A DNA stretch of 64,000 nt from Candidatus Heimdallarchaeota archaeon (GTDB lineage: Archaea > Asgardarchaeota > Heimdallarchaeia > Heimdallarchaeales > Heimdallarchaeaceae), in assembly GCA_030603365.1 (NCBI GenBank), contig JAUVXV010000005.1, positions 124,001 through 188,000 of the forward strand, read 5' to 3'. The notes under the pieces were generated by a model. That model had not been told where the DNA came from and ran no database searches. It saw nothing but the letters and a program-made list of their open reading frames with translations. Positions 35,125 through 43,049 of this stretch are shown here, piece by piece. Both the position numbers and the translations under genes were made by a program. Position 1 is the stretch's first letter. Each line of letters opens with the position of its first letter.

Positions 35125-36064
35125 CATTATCTGACACTCGTTCTTTAATTATCTTTAATTCTGCAAGAATTTCAGAATAGAGATTGCGAATTGGTAAAGG
35201 TGAATTTGAAATAAATGAATGTTCTTTTAGATATCTAGGCGGATCAAGTAATCGAACAAGATTTAGTATCTCTTCCAGTAATTTGTGCGGATAATATATT
35301 CCAACAATCTTGCCCTCTGGATTATTAGATTTACTTTCCCCTGCTGTTTGGATTAATATAGTTGATATTCCAAAAAATCTATCTAGCGGACCTCGTTTAA
35401 TTAGAAGATTGGTAATTGTCCTAAAAGGAATTATTGTTTTTGTTCTGGTAATAACACCTCTTCTGATAACGAACTCGGTATCAAGAATTTCATATTCCAG
35501 TATTTTAAAATAATAATGCATTAAAATGATTGAAAGTACAGCTATAGTTCCGAAGATTACCAAACCAAGACCAATGAAAATCAAAATTCTATTTACTGCA
35601 CTCAATTGAGAGAATAATAGTGAATTAAGTGTTTTTGAAAAACCGAACAGAAATGACCATATGATCATTATTGTAACAAAAACTCCTATTATAGAGATGA
35701 ACCACTTCTTTTTTGTTTCCTCTGCTGGATGAATTTTCTTTATCGACAAGTTTTCAAATAATGATTTTAACTCAATTACTTCTTGTTTATCATCTTTCAA
35801 TGATTGAATCTGTTTGAGTAGATCTATTGACTTCTTCCCGATTGATGTTAATCTATATGCTTTTTCGTCTTTCTTGTCAATTAAACCAGTTAATTGTCTA
35901 AGATGAAAATTAAGTTTACCAGTTGATAATTTCAATTCTCGTAATAAATCTGAGTAGGTTAGAAAAGAATAATCCTCTATAAGGTACAATATCTTTCTTC
36001 TAATCTCATTTGTGATTGCTTTTAATATCCATTCTGATTCAAAAGCAAGTTCTGGAATTATCAT
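35111..36064 (-). CDS. membrane-tethered winged-helix protein with bPH2 domain
   Basis: A 317-residue protein. Residues 1-85 form an ArsR-like winged helix (WILKAITNEIRRKILYLIE, then TYSDLLRELKLSTGKLNFHLRQL, a recognition helix with dimer wing). A coiled linker leads to two membrane helices at about 125-145 and 160-185, then a bPH2 (YdbS-like) domain with the phrase FVIRRGVITRTKTIIPFRTITNLLIKR and RGPLDRFFG. A DNA-binding domain tied to a membrane domain suggests a one-component membrane regulator. It is divergent from another bPH2 protein with the same core, across a 162-base spacer where its operator would be expected. Confidence 0.83.
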   Translation of the reverse strand: MIIPELAFESEWILKAITNEIRRKILYLIEDYSFLTYSDLLRELKLSTGKLNFHLRQLTGLIDKKDEKAYRLTSIGKKSIDLLKQIQSLKDDKQEVIELKSLFENLSIKKIHPAEETKKKWFISIIGVFVTIMIIWSFLFGFSKTLNSLLFSQLSAVNRILIFIGLGLVIFGTIAVLSIILMHYYFKILEYEILDTEFVIRRGVITRTKTIIPFRTITNLLIKRGPLDRFFGISTILIQTAGESKSNNPEGKIVGIYYPHKLLEEILNLVRLLDPPRYLKEHSFISNSPLPIRNLYSEILAELKIIKERVSDNEEVV

Positions 36065-36161
36065 TTAGATTCTCCTTGATAAAATGATTATTCAGCAAGT
36101 ATTAAGATTTGCGTTAACATTTTCTTCACAACATAACATTAGTTTCAAGCCTTATGAATTG

Positions 36162-36185
36162 TTTTGACAAGTTTTCTTTTCAAAA
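36162..36185. promoter_or_regulatory. inverted repeat TTTTGA-N12-TCAAAA between the divergent bPH2 genes
   Basis: The half-sites TTTTGA (36162-36167) and TCAAAA (36180-36185) lie just upstream of a TATA-like tttataatta at about 36189-36198, which itself is suitably placed for the rightward start at 36227. It is a candidate operator for the winged-helix protein, but the sequence is AT-rich and such dyads arise often by chance. Confidence 0.25.
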
Positions 36186-36226
36186 TTGTTTATAATTATT
36201 CAAGTATAAGTTAGCTCGGTGTCAAA

Positions 36227-36898
36227 ATGAATGATGAAAGTCTTAATCTGACAAAAATAGGCAAGCACAAAATAATTGAACAGTTCACACCAGATAATTC
36301 AAAATTGTTTACAATATGGGTTGTGGAGTTAATGTTGGCCTATATTTTAATTACAGGATTAGCTGCTCTGTCAATCTTTATAGCTAGCTTAAGTGGAGAT
36401 ATCTCAATATCCTTGAGTAGTCTATATACGTTGATCTATCCTTGGTTCTTAGGTTTCTCAATACCACTAGCTGCATTAGCAGTAGCATTTACGTTCGTAT
36501 ATATACGACAGATAAAATATTCTCTAACTACTCATGAAATTATTGTTGAAAAAGGAATCATAACAAAAAGTCGTAAAGTTGTTCCTTATCGCAATATAAC
36601 TAATTTCAATCAAAGAAGAGGACCTTTTGATCGTTGGATTGGAGGACCTTCTTTTGGAACTATTGGAATTGAAACAGCAGGTATGAGTGGTGGTTCGAGT
36701 CAAAAATCACGTCCAGAACAGAAATTAGTAGGTATTAATGATACAAACGAATATACAGAAAAGATTCGTAACATACTATCAAAAATGAGAGGTCAAGCAG
36801 CTGTAACTGCTGACTCTGAAACAGCTCCAATGCTCAATGAAGAAGAATTGTTAAAAGAGATGCTGTTAACACTGAAAGAAATAGCTAAAAAGATTTAG
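36227..36898 (+). CDS. bPH2 (YdbS-like) membrane protein
   Basis: A 223-residue protein with two membrane helices at about 35-60 and 78-102 followed by a bPH2 domain of about 85 residues: KYSLTTHEIIVEKGIITKSR, VVPYRNITNFNQRRGPFDRWIG and GIETAG. The C-terminal 30 residues are an acidic helix. bPH2 domains resemble pleckstrin-homology folds and often occur in membrane proteins linked to stress or transport. It shares its core with the divergent winged-helix fusion gene, so the two may form a sensor/regulator pair. Confidence 0.83.
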   Translation: MNDESLNLTKIGKHKIIEQFTPDNSKLFTIWVVELMLAYILITGLAALSIFIASLSGDISISLSSLYTLIYPWFLGFSIPLAALAVAFTFVYIRQIKYSLTTHEIIVEKGIITKSRKVVPYRNITNFNQRRGPFDRWIGGPSFGTIGIETAGMSGGSSQKSRPEQKLVGINDTNEYTEKIRNILSKMRGQAAVTADSETAPMLNEEELLKEMLLTLKEIAKKI

Positions 36899-36933
36899 CT
36901 ACTTCAAAATTTTTTTCATTCTTAGGTCTACTT

Positions 36934-37119
36934 ATGAGTATATCTAGGTCTCATATTGATTATCTATATTTTCCAAAACTTCTTGAGAATAAGAGAAAAG
37001 ATGAGTATAAGAAAGTAATTGAGAAAGTAGATGAATGGTTGAAGATAGAAGAAAATGCAATATTCTTCGAGTTTATTCTAGAGTTTAAGATGAGGATAAA
37101 TAGAAGCATTGGTATCTAG
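36934..37119 (+). CDS. short hypothetical ORF, possibly the remaining 5' part of a longer gene
   Basis: 61 codons after the bPH2 gene, rich in charged residues and helical (ENKRKDEYKKVIEKVDEWLKIEEN). After the TAG stop the same frame continues for 21 codons (YQEVEEEKSYLNLC and on) before another stop, with similar composition, so the ORF may be a remnant of a longer helical protein that has gained stops. No family is recognised. Confidence 0.4.
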   Translation: MSISRSHIDYLYFPKLLENKRKDEYKKVIEKVDEWLKIEENAIFFEFILEFKMRINRSIGI

Positions 37120-37296
37120 TATCAAGAAGTAGAAGAAGAAAAGAGTTATCTTAATCTATGCCAAACTTTCTTTGAATATTTTTAGTTTGTATAAATCGAT
37201 TAATAAGAGACCACTTCGTGAACTTCGAAAAATAAAAAAATGGATAAAAACTAAATGATCTAATAAACAAAAAAGAAGAAAAGAAGAAAAGAGTTA

Positions 37297-37334
37297 GATT
37301 ACTCTTTCTTTAATAATTTTTAAATAACTTTCTT
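37297..37334 (+). repeat. copy B of a short duplicated sequence
   Basis: Partner of 35088-35124. It lies at the 3' end of the pyrophosphatase relic (minus strand) and encodes its terminal LLKKE and stop. Confidence 0.5.
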
Positions 37335-37558
37335 GCTTCTGGCAAATTTGATAATAACCTAGAAGAGAATACCAATAGCAGCTGATGCAACAAGTACGAC
37401 AATAATTATCCAAACATATTCATTATTAATACCTTCGACTTTGAACCATGCATCATAGAGTATCCTTCACCACTAGAAATTTTAGCGAGGAAACCCATAA
37501 AGATTGATGCAGTAAGGGACATAACTACTAATACAGAATAATAAAATGATTTGTTCAT
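37299..37558 (-). pseudogene. decayed C-terminal fragment of a membrane pyrophosphatase
   Basis: Read leftward from an ATG at 37558, the frame gives SVLVVMSLTASIFMGFLA, matching the intact pyrophosphatase LLVVMSLTSSVFMGLML. After about 35 codons the match moves by one base into YDAWFKVEGINNEYVW and then IIIVVLVASAAIGILF, a last membrane helix. A TAG stands where the intact gene has Trp, followed by VIIKFARSKKVI, a TAA where the intact gene has Glu, and KLLKKE with a final stop (intact KIFKKKD). One frameshift and two nonsense codons show a true relic. It lies 97 bases behind the intact gene. Confidence 0.75.
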
Positions 37559-37654
37559 ATTTTGAGATTTTAGTGTTGGTTTCTTTTATGTATCTAAGAA
37601 AATGAAAAATTTAATGATTGATAAAAAAATAAAAAGGAAAAAGTGTTAGAAAGA

Positions 37655-39901
37655 TTAATCTTTCTTCTTGAAGATCTTTTCTAATACTTTAGGATGCTTA
37701 ACAATTTTCATGATTGCCCAGATAAGGATACCAGCAAGAACCACACCTAGAAGAACAAGAAGGATGATCCAGATTGCTATATCACCAACAGCACTTTCAG
37801 CGAGAAGTCCACCAATTAAACCATCTGCACCTACTGTTAGCATAAGTCCCATAAAGACTGAAGAAGTCAAGGACATAACAACAAGCAATGTGTTAATACT
37901 TGGACCTGAGGTGTCTTTGAAAGGATCACCAACGGTGTCACCAGTGATAGCAGCTTTGTGAGTCTCAGTGCCTTTACCACCAAGATTACCCTCTTCAATC
38001 CACTTTTTAGCATTATCCCAAGCTCCACCAGAATTAGACATCATGATTGCGAAAACGAATCCTGATAGGATAGCTCCTGCGAGAAAAGCACCTAATGCAG
38101 CTACACCAAATATGAGACCAACTATAACAGGTACTGTGAATGATATTATACTGGGTAGAATAAGTTCCACTAAAGCTCCTTTTGTAGCTATAGCAATGGT
38201 CTTATTGAAGTCAGCAGGTTCTGTTCCTTCTAAGATGCCAGGATTTTCTTCAAATTGTCTTCTTATTTCTAGAACCATCTTGGCTGCATTTTTCTGAACT
38301 GATAGAATTAGCAAAGCTGAGAATAATGCGGGAATAACTACACCAATAAATGCGCCGATTAGAATTTTGATGTCTAATAAATTCATACTTGCTATTCCAG
38401 CTTCTTGAGCAAATGAGAATAGTAATGCTAAAACTGTTAAGTTTGCAGAACCAATTGCAAAACCTTTAGTGATGGCTTTTGCTGTGTTTCCAGCTGAATC
38501 TAACATATCAGCATTTCTGATAACTTCTTCTCCGAGTCCACCTTGTTCGGCTATGGCGCGTGAATTATCGACAATAGGTCCAAAGGCATCATTTGAAACA
38601 ATTGTTCCAACAATAGAAAGCATACCGACAGCTGCTAAAGCAACACCAAAAACACCATCAAGCATAAATGATACTGCCATCGCAACAATTATACCTAGAG
38701 CTGGAGGAACAACACTGATTAAACCATATGAGAAACCAGAAAGTATTGTAACTGCATGTCCTTCTTCAGCTGCTAGAGCAATGTTCCTTGTAGGTTTTTT
38801 ATCTTCTCTTGTAAAGTAATCACTTGTCCATCCAATTATAATTCCACTGGCAAGACCTATTAATATTGCGAAGTAATCTCTCCATAATTGAGTTGTGCTC
38901 GCTGGAAGTTGAGTTGTAAGTATCCAAATCAATATTGCAATAAAACCAGCTACAATTAATGTTGATAGATATGTTCCTAAGTTTAGAGCTTTTCCTGGAT
39001 TTTCTCTGCCTAACCATTTAACAAGGAAAATACCAATTAACGAAGCAATTAAACCTACTCCTGCGACTAATATAGGTAGAATAACAAAGTAAATTTCAAA
39101 ACCTAGAGCACCAAACGTTGTACCCAGAATCATTGCTGCAACTATTGAAGCTACATAAGAGTCGAGTAGATCGCTCCCCATGCCTGCAATGTCTCCTACA
39201 TTATCACCGACATTGTCAGCAATAGTTGCTGGATTTCGTACGTCATCTTCTGGAAGATTGTATTCAGCCTTACCTACTAGATCTGCTCCAACATCAGCTG
39301 TTTTAGTGAATATTCCTCCACCATATTTCATGAATAATGCAATTGTAGAAGCTCCAAAACTGAAACCTAGAACTACTTTTGTGGCAAATTTAAAACCTAC
39401 TAGTGGTTCGAATATCCAGTAAATTCCTCCAACACCTAATAAGGCTACACCAACAACAGCTAAGCCCATTACTGAACCTCCAAAGAAAGCGATATCAAAT
39501 CCTTCCTTTACGCTTTTTGTTACACCTTGTGCAGCTCGTGTGTTTGTCTTAACTCCTACAATCAATCCTAACCATCCGGCAAACATTGATGCTACAGATC
39601 CTATTAGATAAGCTAATGCTTGCTCCCAATTTAGATCTCCATTTAATACTGGAACAAGATTATTTGTCATCTCTGATGGTAGGAATAGTAATATTACAAA
39701 GAACAGAACACCAACAAATGCCGCTAGAACCAGATATTGGACCCAGAGGAAATGTTTCGCTCCTGTTTCAATATACCCGGATATTTCTATCATCTTTTCG
39801 TTTCCACGATCCTTCTTCATCACTATAGATGTGAAATATATCGCAGCTACAATAGATATAATACCGGCTATAATAGCTATTAATATAATAATTGGTACCA
39901 T
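37655..39901 (-). CDS. hppA: ion-translocating membrane pyrophosphatase
   Basis: About 748 residues from ATG 39901 (an in-frame GTG at 39913 is weaker), with some 16 membrane helices. It couples hydrolysis of pyrophosphate to ion export. The substrate loop DVGADLVGKAEYNLPEDD is near residue 205, followed by NPATIADNVGDNVGDIAGMG, then DAFGPIVDNSRAIAEQGG and GDTVGDPFKDTSGPSIN near the C-terminus. The residues that decide potassium dependence appear as GNTAKAITKG, with the Lys and Thr of the potassium-independent class, which suggests a proton pump. It has its own promoter with a dyad near 39931; a decayed C-terminal copy lies downstream. Confidence 0.94.
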   Translation of the reverse strand: MVPIIILIAIIAGIISIVAAIYFTSIVMKKDRGNEKMIEISGYIETGAKHFLWVQYLVLAAFVGVLFFVILLFLPSEMTNNLVPVLNGDLNWEQALAYLIGSVASMFAGWLGLIVGVKTNTRAAQGVTKSVKEGFDIAFFGGSVMGLAVVGVALLGVGGIYWIFEPLVGFKFATKVVLGFSFGASTIALFMKYGGGIFTKTADVGADLVGKAEYNLPEDDVRNPATIADNVGDNVGDIAGMGSDLLDSYVASIVAAMILGTTFGALGFEIYFVILPILVAGVGLIASLIGIFLVKWLGRENPGKALNLGTYLSTLIVAGFIAILIWILTTQLPASTTQLWRDYFAILIGLASGIIIGWTSDYFTREDKKPTRNIALAAEEGHAVTILSGFSYGLISVVPPALGIIVAMAVSFMLDGVFGVALAAVGMLSIVGTIVSNDAFGPIVDNSRAIAEQGGLGEEVIRNADMLDSAGNTAKAITKGFAIGSANLTVLALLFSFAQEAGIASMNLLDIKILIGAFIGVVIPALFSALLILSVQKNAAKMVLEIRRQFEENPGILEGTEPADFNKTIAIATKGALVELILPSIISFTVPVIVGLIFGVAALGAFLAGAILSGFVFAIMMSNSGGAWDNAKKWIEEGNLGGKGTETHKAAITGDTVGDPFKDTSGPSINTLLVVMSLTSSVFMGLMLTVGADGLIGGLLAESAVGDIAIWIILLVLLGVVLAGILIWAIMKIVKHPKVLEKIFKKKD

Positions 39902-39930
39902 TTTTATATACACATTTTTTATGTTTAAGT

Positions 39931-39946
39931 GGTTTGCATGTAAACC
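39931..39946. promoter_or_regulatory. 16-bp dyad (operator-like) at the pyrophosphatase promoter
   Basis: GGTTTGCATGTAAACC is a palindrome with one mismatch pair around a central CATG. On the gene strand it falls between a TATA-like ttttaaatat (39951-39960) and the start codon, at the expected transcription start. A bound regulator would block transcription, so this looks like an operator. Confidence 0.45.
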
Positions 39947-40104
39947 GTTAATATTTAAAACTTACTCCCTTTACCTATCATTATAGGTCTGAGATAAAAG
40001 GGGGCATTTTAGTTATTTTCTGGGTTTTTGCGTATTAGATAAAATATATGCACAGTAGATTAGGACGAATAGGACTGTTTCTCTCACTTTCTTAGCTCTT
40101 CTTT

Positions 40105-41511
40105 CTACGTAATATCATCAACTATTATTGGAATACTTTTTTTATTTTTCTTCCCAAACTTACCTAGTTTGATGTCCCTTATGAATAAAAATGCTGCTGC
40201 TGTTGTTCCTAACAAAGCTAAGAGTAGGATAAATGCAATTGACCATAATTTTGAATTTGGGTTTGGATTATCGTAAATCTTAGTAAATAACCATGGAAAT
40301 AATGCAGCTAATGTGCTTGGAAATGCAAATAAGAGACTAATTCCTGTTGATCTGGACTCTTGAGGTACATTTTCCGCTACATATTTCGTTCCTGCTGCTG
40401 CGGAAAAATATAGACTTGCTACAAAGAGGAAGTATAGTGCAATTGTTAACCATAATGGAAAAGCTGCTGATCCTAAGAAGATGATCAGAAGCAATACTGC
40501 ACACCCACCTAATGAAGCTAACATTGTTAGACTCGTAGTATATTTGTCACTCAGTAATCCTCCAAGAAGTGCTGTTAATCCTCCTATTACAAAGATTAAT
40601 GATAAAACCCAACCAGCTGTATTAAGATCGAAATTATAAAGGTCTACAAATAGAAATGCCATATAATTACTTGAAATTCTGAAAACCCCTGATCTAAATG
40701 AAGAATAGAACAAACAAGTAATTATTGCTAAAGTAATTAACACTAAAAATTCTTTCTTGAACCAATTTTTTGCCCTTGCACCATTGTTCATGCTTTTTTT
40801 ATTAATTCTCTTTTTCTCTAACTCCTCCTCAGTATAATTATACTCTATTAATTTGTTAAGTGCAAAGTAAATAGCTACTCCAAGAACTAAGCAAATTATC
40901 CCTAAAGCTATGAAGAAATTTCTCCAACCGAATCTTGTATGAAAGATAGTGATCATAACAGGTATAATTGCAGTTCCTGCCATTCCTAAACCTGCATTAA
41001 GCGACATCATTAACCCTTTTTTCTCCTCGTAGAGATCTGCTATACTGGCATAGGCAACTGGGTGATATAACGAAGATCCTAAGGCTACTATAACAACAGC
41101 TATGATGAGTCCTACTATCGTTGTTGCATATGCTGCAATAAACAAGTGAATTGCCATAATTATTATACCAAGTGGAATAAAAACATTCTTGCTTCTCAAC
41201 CACTTATCTCCAACCACCCCTACTCCTAAAGTGATTACAGCAAAAACAATCATCTGAAGTGTTATCAGCAAACCTGTTTGAGTTGTTGTCAGATCAGGTA
41301 ATCGGTTATAAATTAGTATATTGTTAACAACTTCTGCTGAGTAGTTTTTTGCAGATTTAATCACAATACTATATAAGTTGTCTAACCTATTTGGTTGTCT
41401 GATTACTAATAATGAAACACCAAGAACATAGGCATAGAAATGATTAATGAAATGACCAAAAATAAGTGTTGTTAATGCTAGTTTTGGTTTAGGGCTCTTT
41501 ACTTGTGGCAT
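40105..41511 (-). CDS. major facilitator superfamily transporter
   Basis: A 468-residue protein with twelve predicted membrane helices in two halves split by a charged loop (KLIEYNYTEEELEKKRINKK). The segment between helices 2 and 3 reads GVVGDKWLRSKN, a form of the MFS motif A (GxLaDrxGrr), and the matching repeat in the second half is GGLLSDKYTTSL. The first exterior loop is long. The substrate is unknown; it resembles drug/sugar-phosphate type transporters. It is on the same strand as the pyrophosphatase but separated from it by 191 bases. Confidence 0.88.
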   Translation of the reverse strand: MPQVKSPKPKLALTTLIFGHFINHFYAYVLGVSLLVIRQPNRLDNLYSIVIKSAKNYSAEVVNNILIYNRLPDLTTTQTGLLITLQMIVFAVITLGVGVVGDKWLRSKNVFIPLGIIIMAIHLFIAAYATTIVGLIIAVVIVALGSSLYHPVAYASIADLYEEKKGLMMSLNAGLGMAGTAIIPVMITIFHTRFGWRNFFIALGIICLVLGVAIYFALNKLIEYNYTEEELEKKRINKKSMNNGARAKNWFKKEFLVLITLAIITCLFYSSFRSGVFRISSNYMAFLFVDLYNFDLNTAGWVLSLIFVIGGLTALLGGLLSDKYTTSLTMLASLGGCAVLLLIIFLGSAAFPLWLTIALYFLFVASLYFSAAAGTKYVAENVPQESRSTGISLLFAFPSTLAALFPWLFTKIYDNPNPNSKLWSIAFILLLALLGTTAAAFLFIRDIKLGKFGKKNKKSIPIIVDDIT

Positions 41512-41596
41512 CTAAACGTTGTGTTTAAAGATAGGTTAAAAACTTTATCGTAACGAGTTAGTAAGAATATTTAGTAAAGGAATGCAATAGAATCAT

Positions 41597-41713
41597 TTAG
41601 GGTTTTTGCAGAGCTGACTTTGCTTCAGCACGTCTTATTTCTTGCTCTGTAATTTCTTTAGCACTTAATTCTTTCTTCTTGAATTTTAGTTTCTTTTTCT
41701 TCTTATCTTTCAT
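41597..41713 (-). CDS. small very basic protein (38 residues)
   Basis: In the 314-base gap between the transporter and a GTPase gene, a 39-codon frame begins with ATG at 41713 and ends with TAA at 41597. It reads MKDKKKKKLKFKKKEL then SAKEITEQEIRRAEAKSAL, a Lys-rich start with a helical tail, and the strand has an A-rich TATA-like stretch some 25 bases upstream. It may be a real small nucleic-acid binding protein; the low complexity makes it uncertain. The rest of the gap shows no gene. Confidence 0.4.
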   Translation of the reverse strand: MKDKKKKKLKFKKKELSAKEITEQEIRRAEAKSALQKP

Positions 41714-41825
41714 ATGATAATTCTTACTTAAACGCTTTTATTTTTTCTGGTTTATTATGAAATTACACTCATTAACTCACAAGGTAATAAGTATCTTTTT
41801 TAGTTACTTATCTTAATTACTATTT

Positions 41826-42377
41826 GTGAGTCAAGCTGAATATGTTTTCAAGATAACGCTCATTGGAGATGGAGCAGTTGGAAAAACCTCTATCCGAAAT
41901 CGGTATATGGGCTACGCTTTTTCTACTTCACATATGATGACTCTTGGTGCAGATTTCAGTGTAGTCGAAAAGAAAATTGCTCCTAATGAAATCTGGCGAT
42001 TTCAAATTTGGGATCTTGCAGGACAACCTATTTTCAAAGATGTTCGAGGTCGTTTTTACAATGGTAGTATGGGTGCTTTAGTCGTTTTTGATATTACAAA
42101 TAAAAGGAGTTTCAAAAATTGTCTTATGTGGATTAAAGAACTCTACAGATTCTGTGGAAGAGATGTTGCTCCCATAATTCTTCTTGCCAATAAGAGTGAT
42201 TTACGTAACCGCAGAAGCGTATCTATGAAAGACGCTCAGAAGTATGTAGACATCTTAAACAAAGGTACAACAAGTTTTAACATAACTAATCATTTACTAG
42301 AAACTAGTGCAAAGTCAGGACAAAATATAGATATCGCTTTTGAAATGTTAGGTAAAGCAATTCGAGCAAGAGCTTAA
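41826..42377 (+). CDS. Ras/Rab-like small GTPase
   Basis: A 183-residue GTPase with all canonical motifs: G1 GDGAVGKTS near residue 13, the switch I Thr in MMTLGADFSV, G3 WDLAGQ with the catalytic Gln, G4 NKSDL and G5 ETSAKSG. This is the eukaryote-like Rab/Ras/Gtr type common in Asgard archaea. There is no C-terminal prenylation Cys, so membrane attachment would need another route. It starts with GTG. A second, more divergent GTPase follows 63 bases downstream; the third GTPase in the window (50127) is a closer paralogue. Confidence 0.93.
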   Translation: MSQAEYVFKITLIGDGAVGKTSIRNRYMGYAFSTSHMMTLGADFSVVEKKIAPNEIWRFQIWDLAGQPIFKDVRGRFYNGSMGALVVFDITNKRSFKNCLMWIKELYRFCGRDVAPIILLANKSDLRNRRSVSMKDAQKYVDILNKGTTSFNITNHLLETSAKSGQNIDIAFEMLGKAIRARA

Positions 42378-42440
42378 ATGTGGTAGAATGATAATGTTTT
42401 TGTAAAACAAATAAACTACATATACGCTAGTGGTTAAATT

Positions 42441-42992
42441 ATGACATACAAAATTCTGGTACTTGGAGATTATGGAACTGGAAAAACTTCTCTTTTTCAA
42501 CAATTTGAAAAAAATATTCCAGGTGCAGAAAGAAAACTTTCAATAAAATTAGACTTGATAGAATTTACAAGAAAAATAGAGGGAGAAGAAATTAGAATTC
42601 AGCTCTTTGATATACCCGGTAGAGAGCTTACAAACGAATACAGATCCAAACATTATCTAGGAACTCATGGAGCTTTTATCGTCTTTGATATTTGCAGTCC
42701 AAATAGTTTCAGACATGCCCCTTTCTGGATTGAAGAACTGATGAATTATAATGGATTTGGGAAGGTACCTATCTCTCTAATTGGTAATAAAGCCGATTTG
42801 CGTGCAACAAGTCAAAAAACTTTAAATCCTATAGATGCAAAAGAATATGTTTTCAGATTGAATAGGTCAACTCAAAAGCAAAATGTTGAAAATCATTTCA
42901 ACGAAATATCTTCAAAATCTGGTAAAGGTTTGGGAATAATAATAGATCAACTTGTTACCTCTATCTACAAACATAGAAACGCTAAGACATAG
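42441..42992 (+). CDS. divergent small GTPase without the catalytic Gln
   Basis: A 183-residue GTPase-like protein. G1 is GDYGTGKTS and G4 NKADL, so nucleotide binding is plausible. The switch I Thr appears as Ser (KLSIKLDLIEF), G3 is FDIPGRE with Arg in place of the catalytic Gln, and G5 is reduced to ISSKSG. Such changes usually slow or abolish intrinsic GTP hydrolysis. The length equals that of its upstream neighbour and the C-terminus (IYKHRNAKT) has no lipid site. It may be a pseudo-GTPase that partners with, or is regulated by, the upstream GTPase. Confidence 0.88.
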   Translation: MTYKILVLGDYGTGKTSLFQQFEKNIPGAERKLSIKLDLIEFTRKIEGEEIRIQLFDIPGRELTNEYRSKHYLGTHGAFIVFDICSPNSFRHAPFWIEELMNYNGFGKVPISLIGNKADLRATSQKTLNPIDAKEYVFRLNRSTQKQNVENHFNEISSKSGKGLGIIIDQLVTSIYKHRNAKT

Positions 42993-43049
42993 AATTTCTT
43001 TAGACTTTTTTCGGAAAAATATATAGGTTAATTTTACATTATGTAAATC

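Noticed and set aside
37668..39422. Several long rightward open frames (80-116 codons) opposite hppA
   Set aside because: They lie wholly inside the well-supported pyrophosphatase gene on the other strand, have Pro/Ser/Ile-rich compositions typical of antisense shadows and show no motifs.
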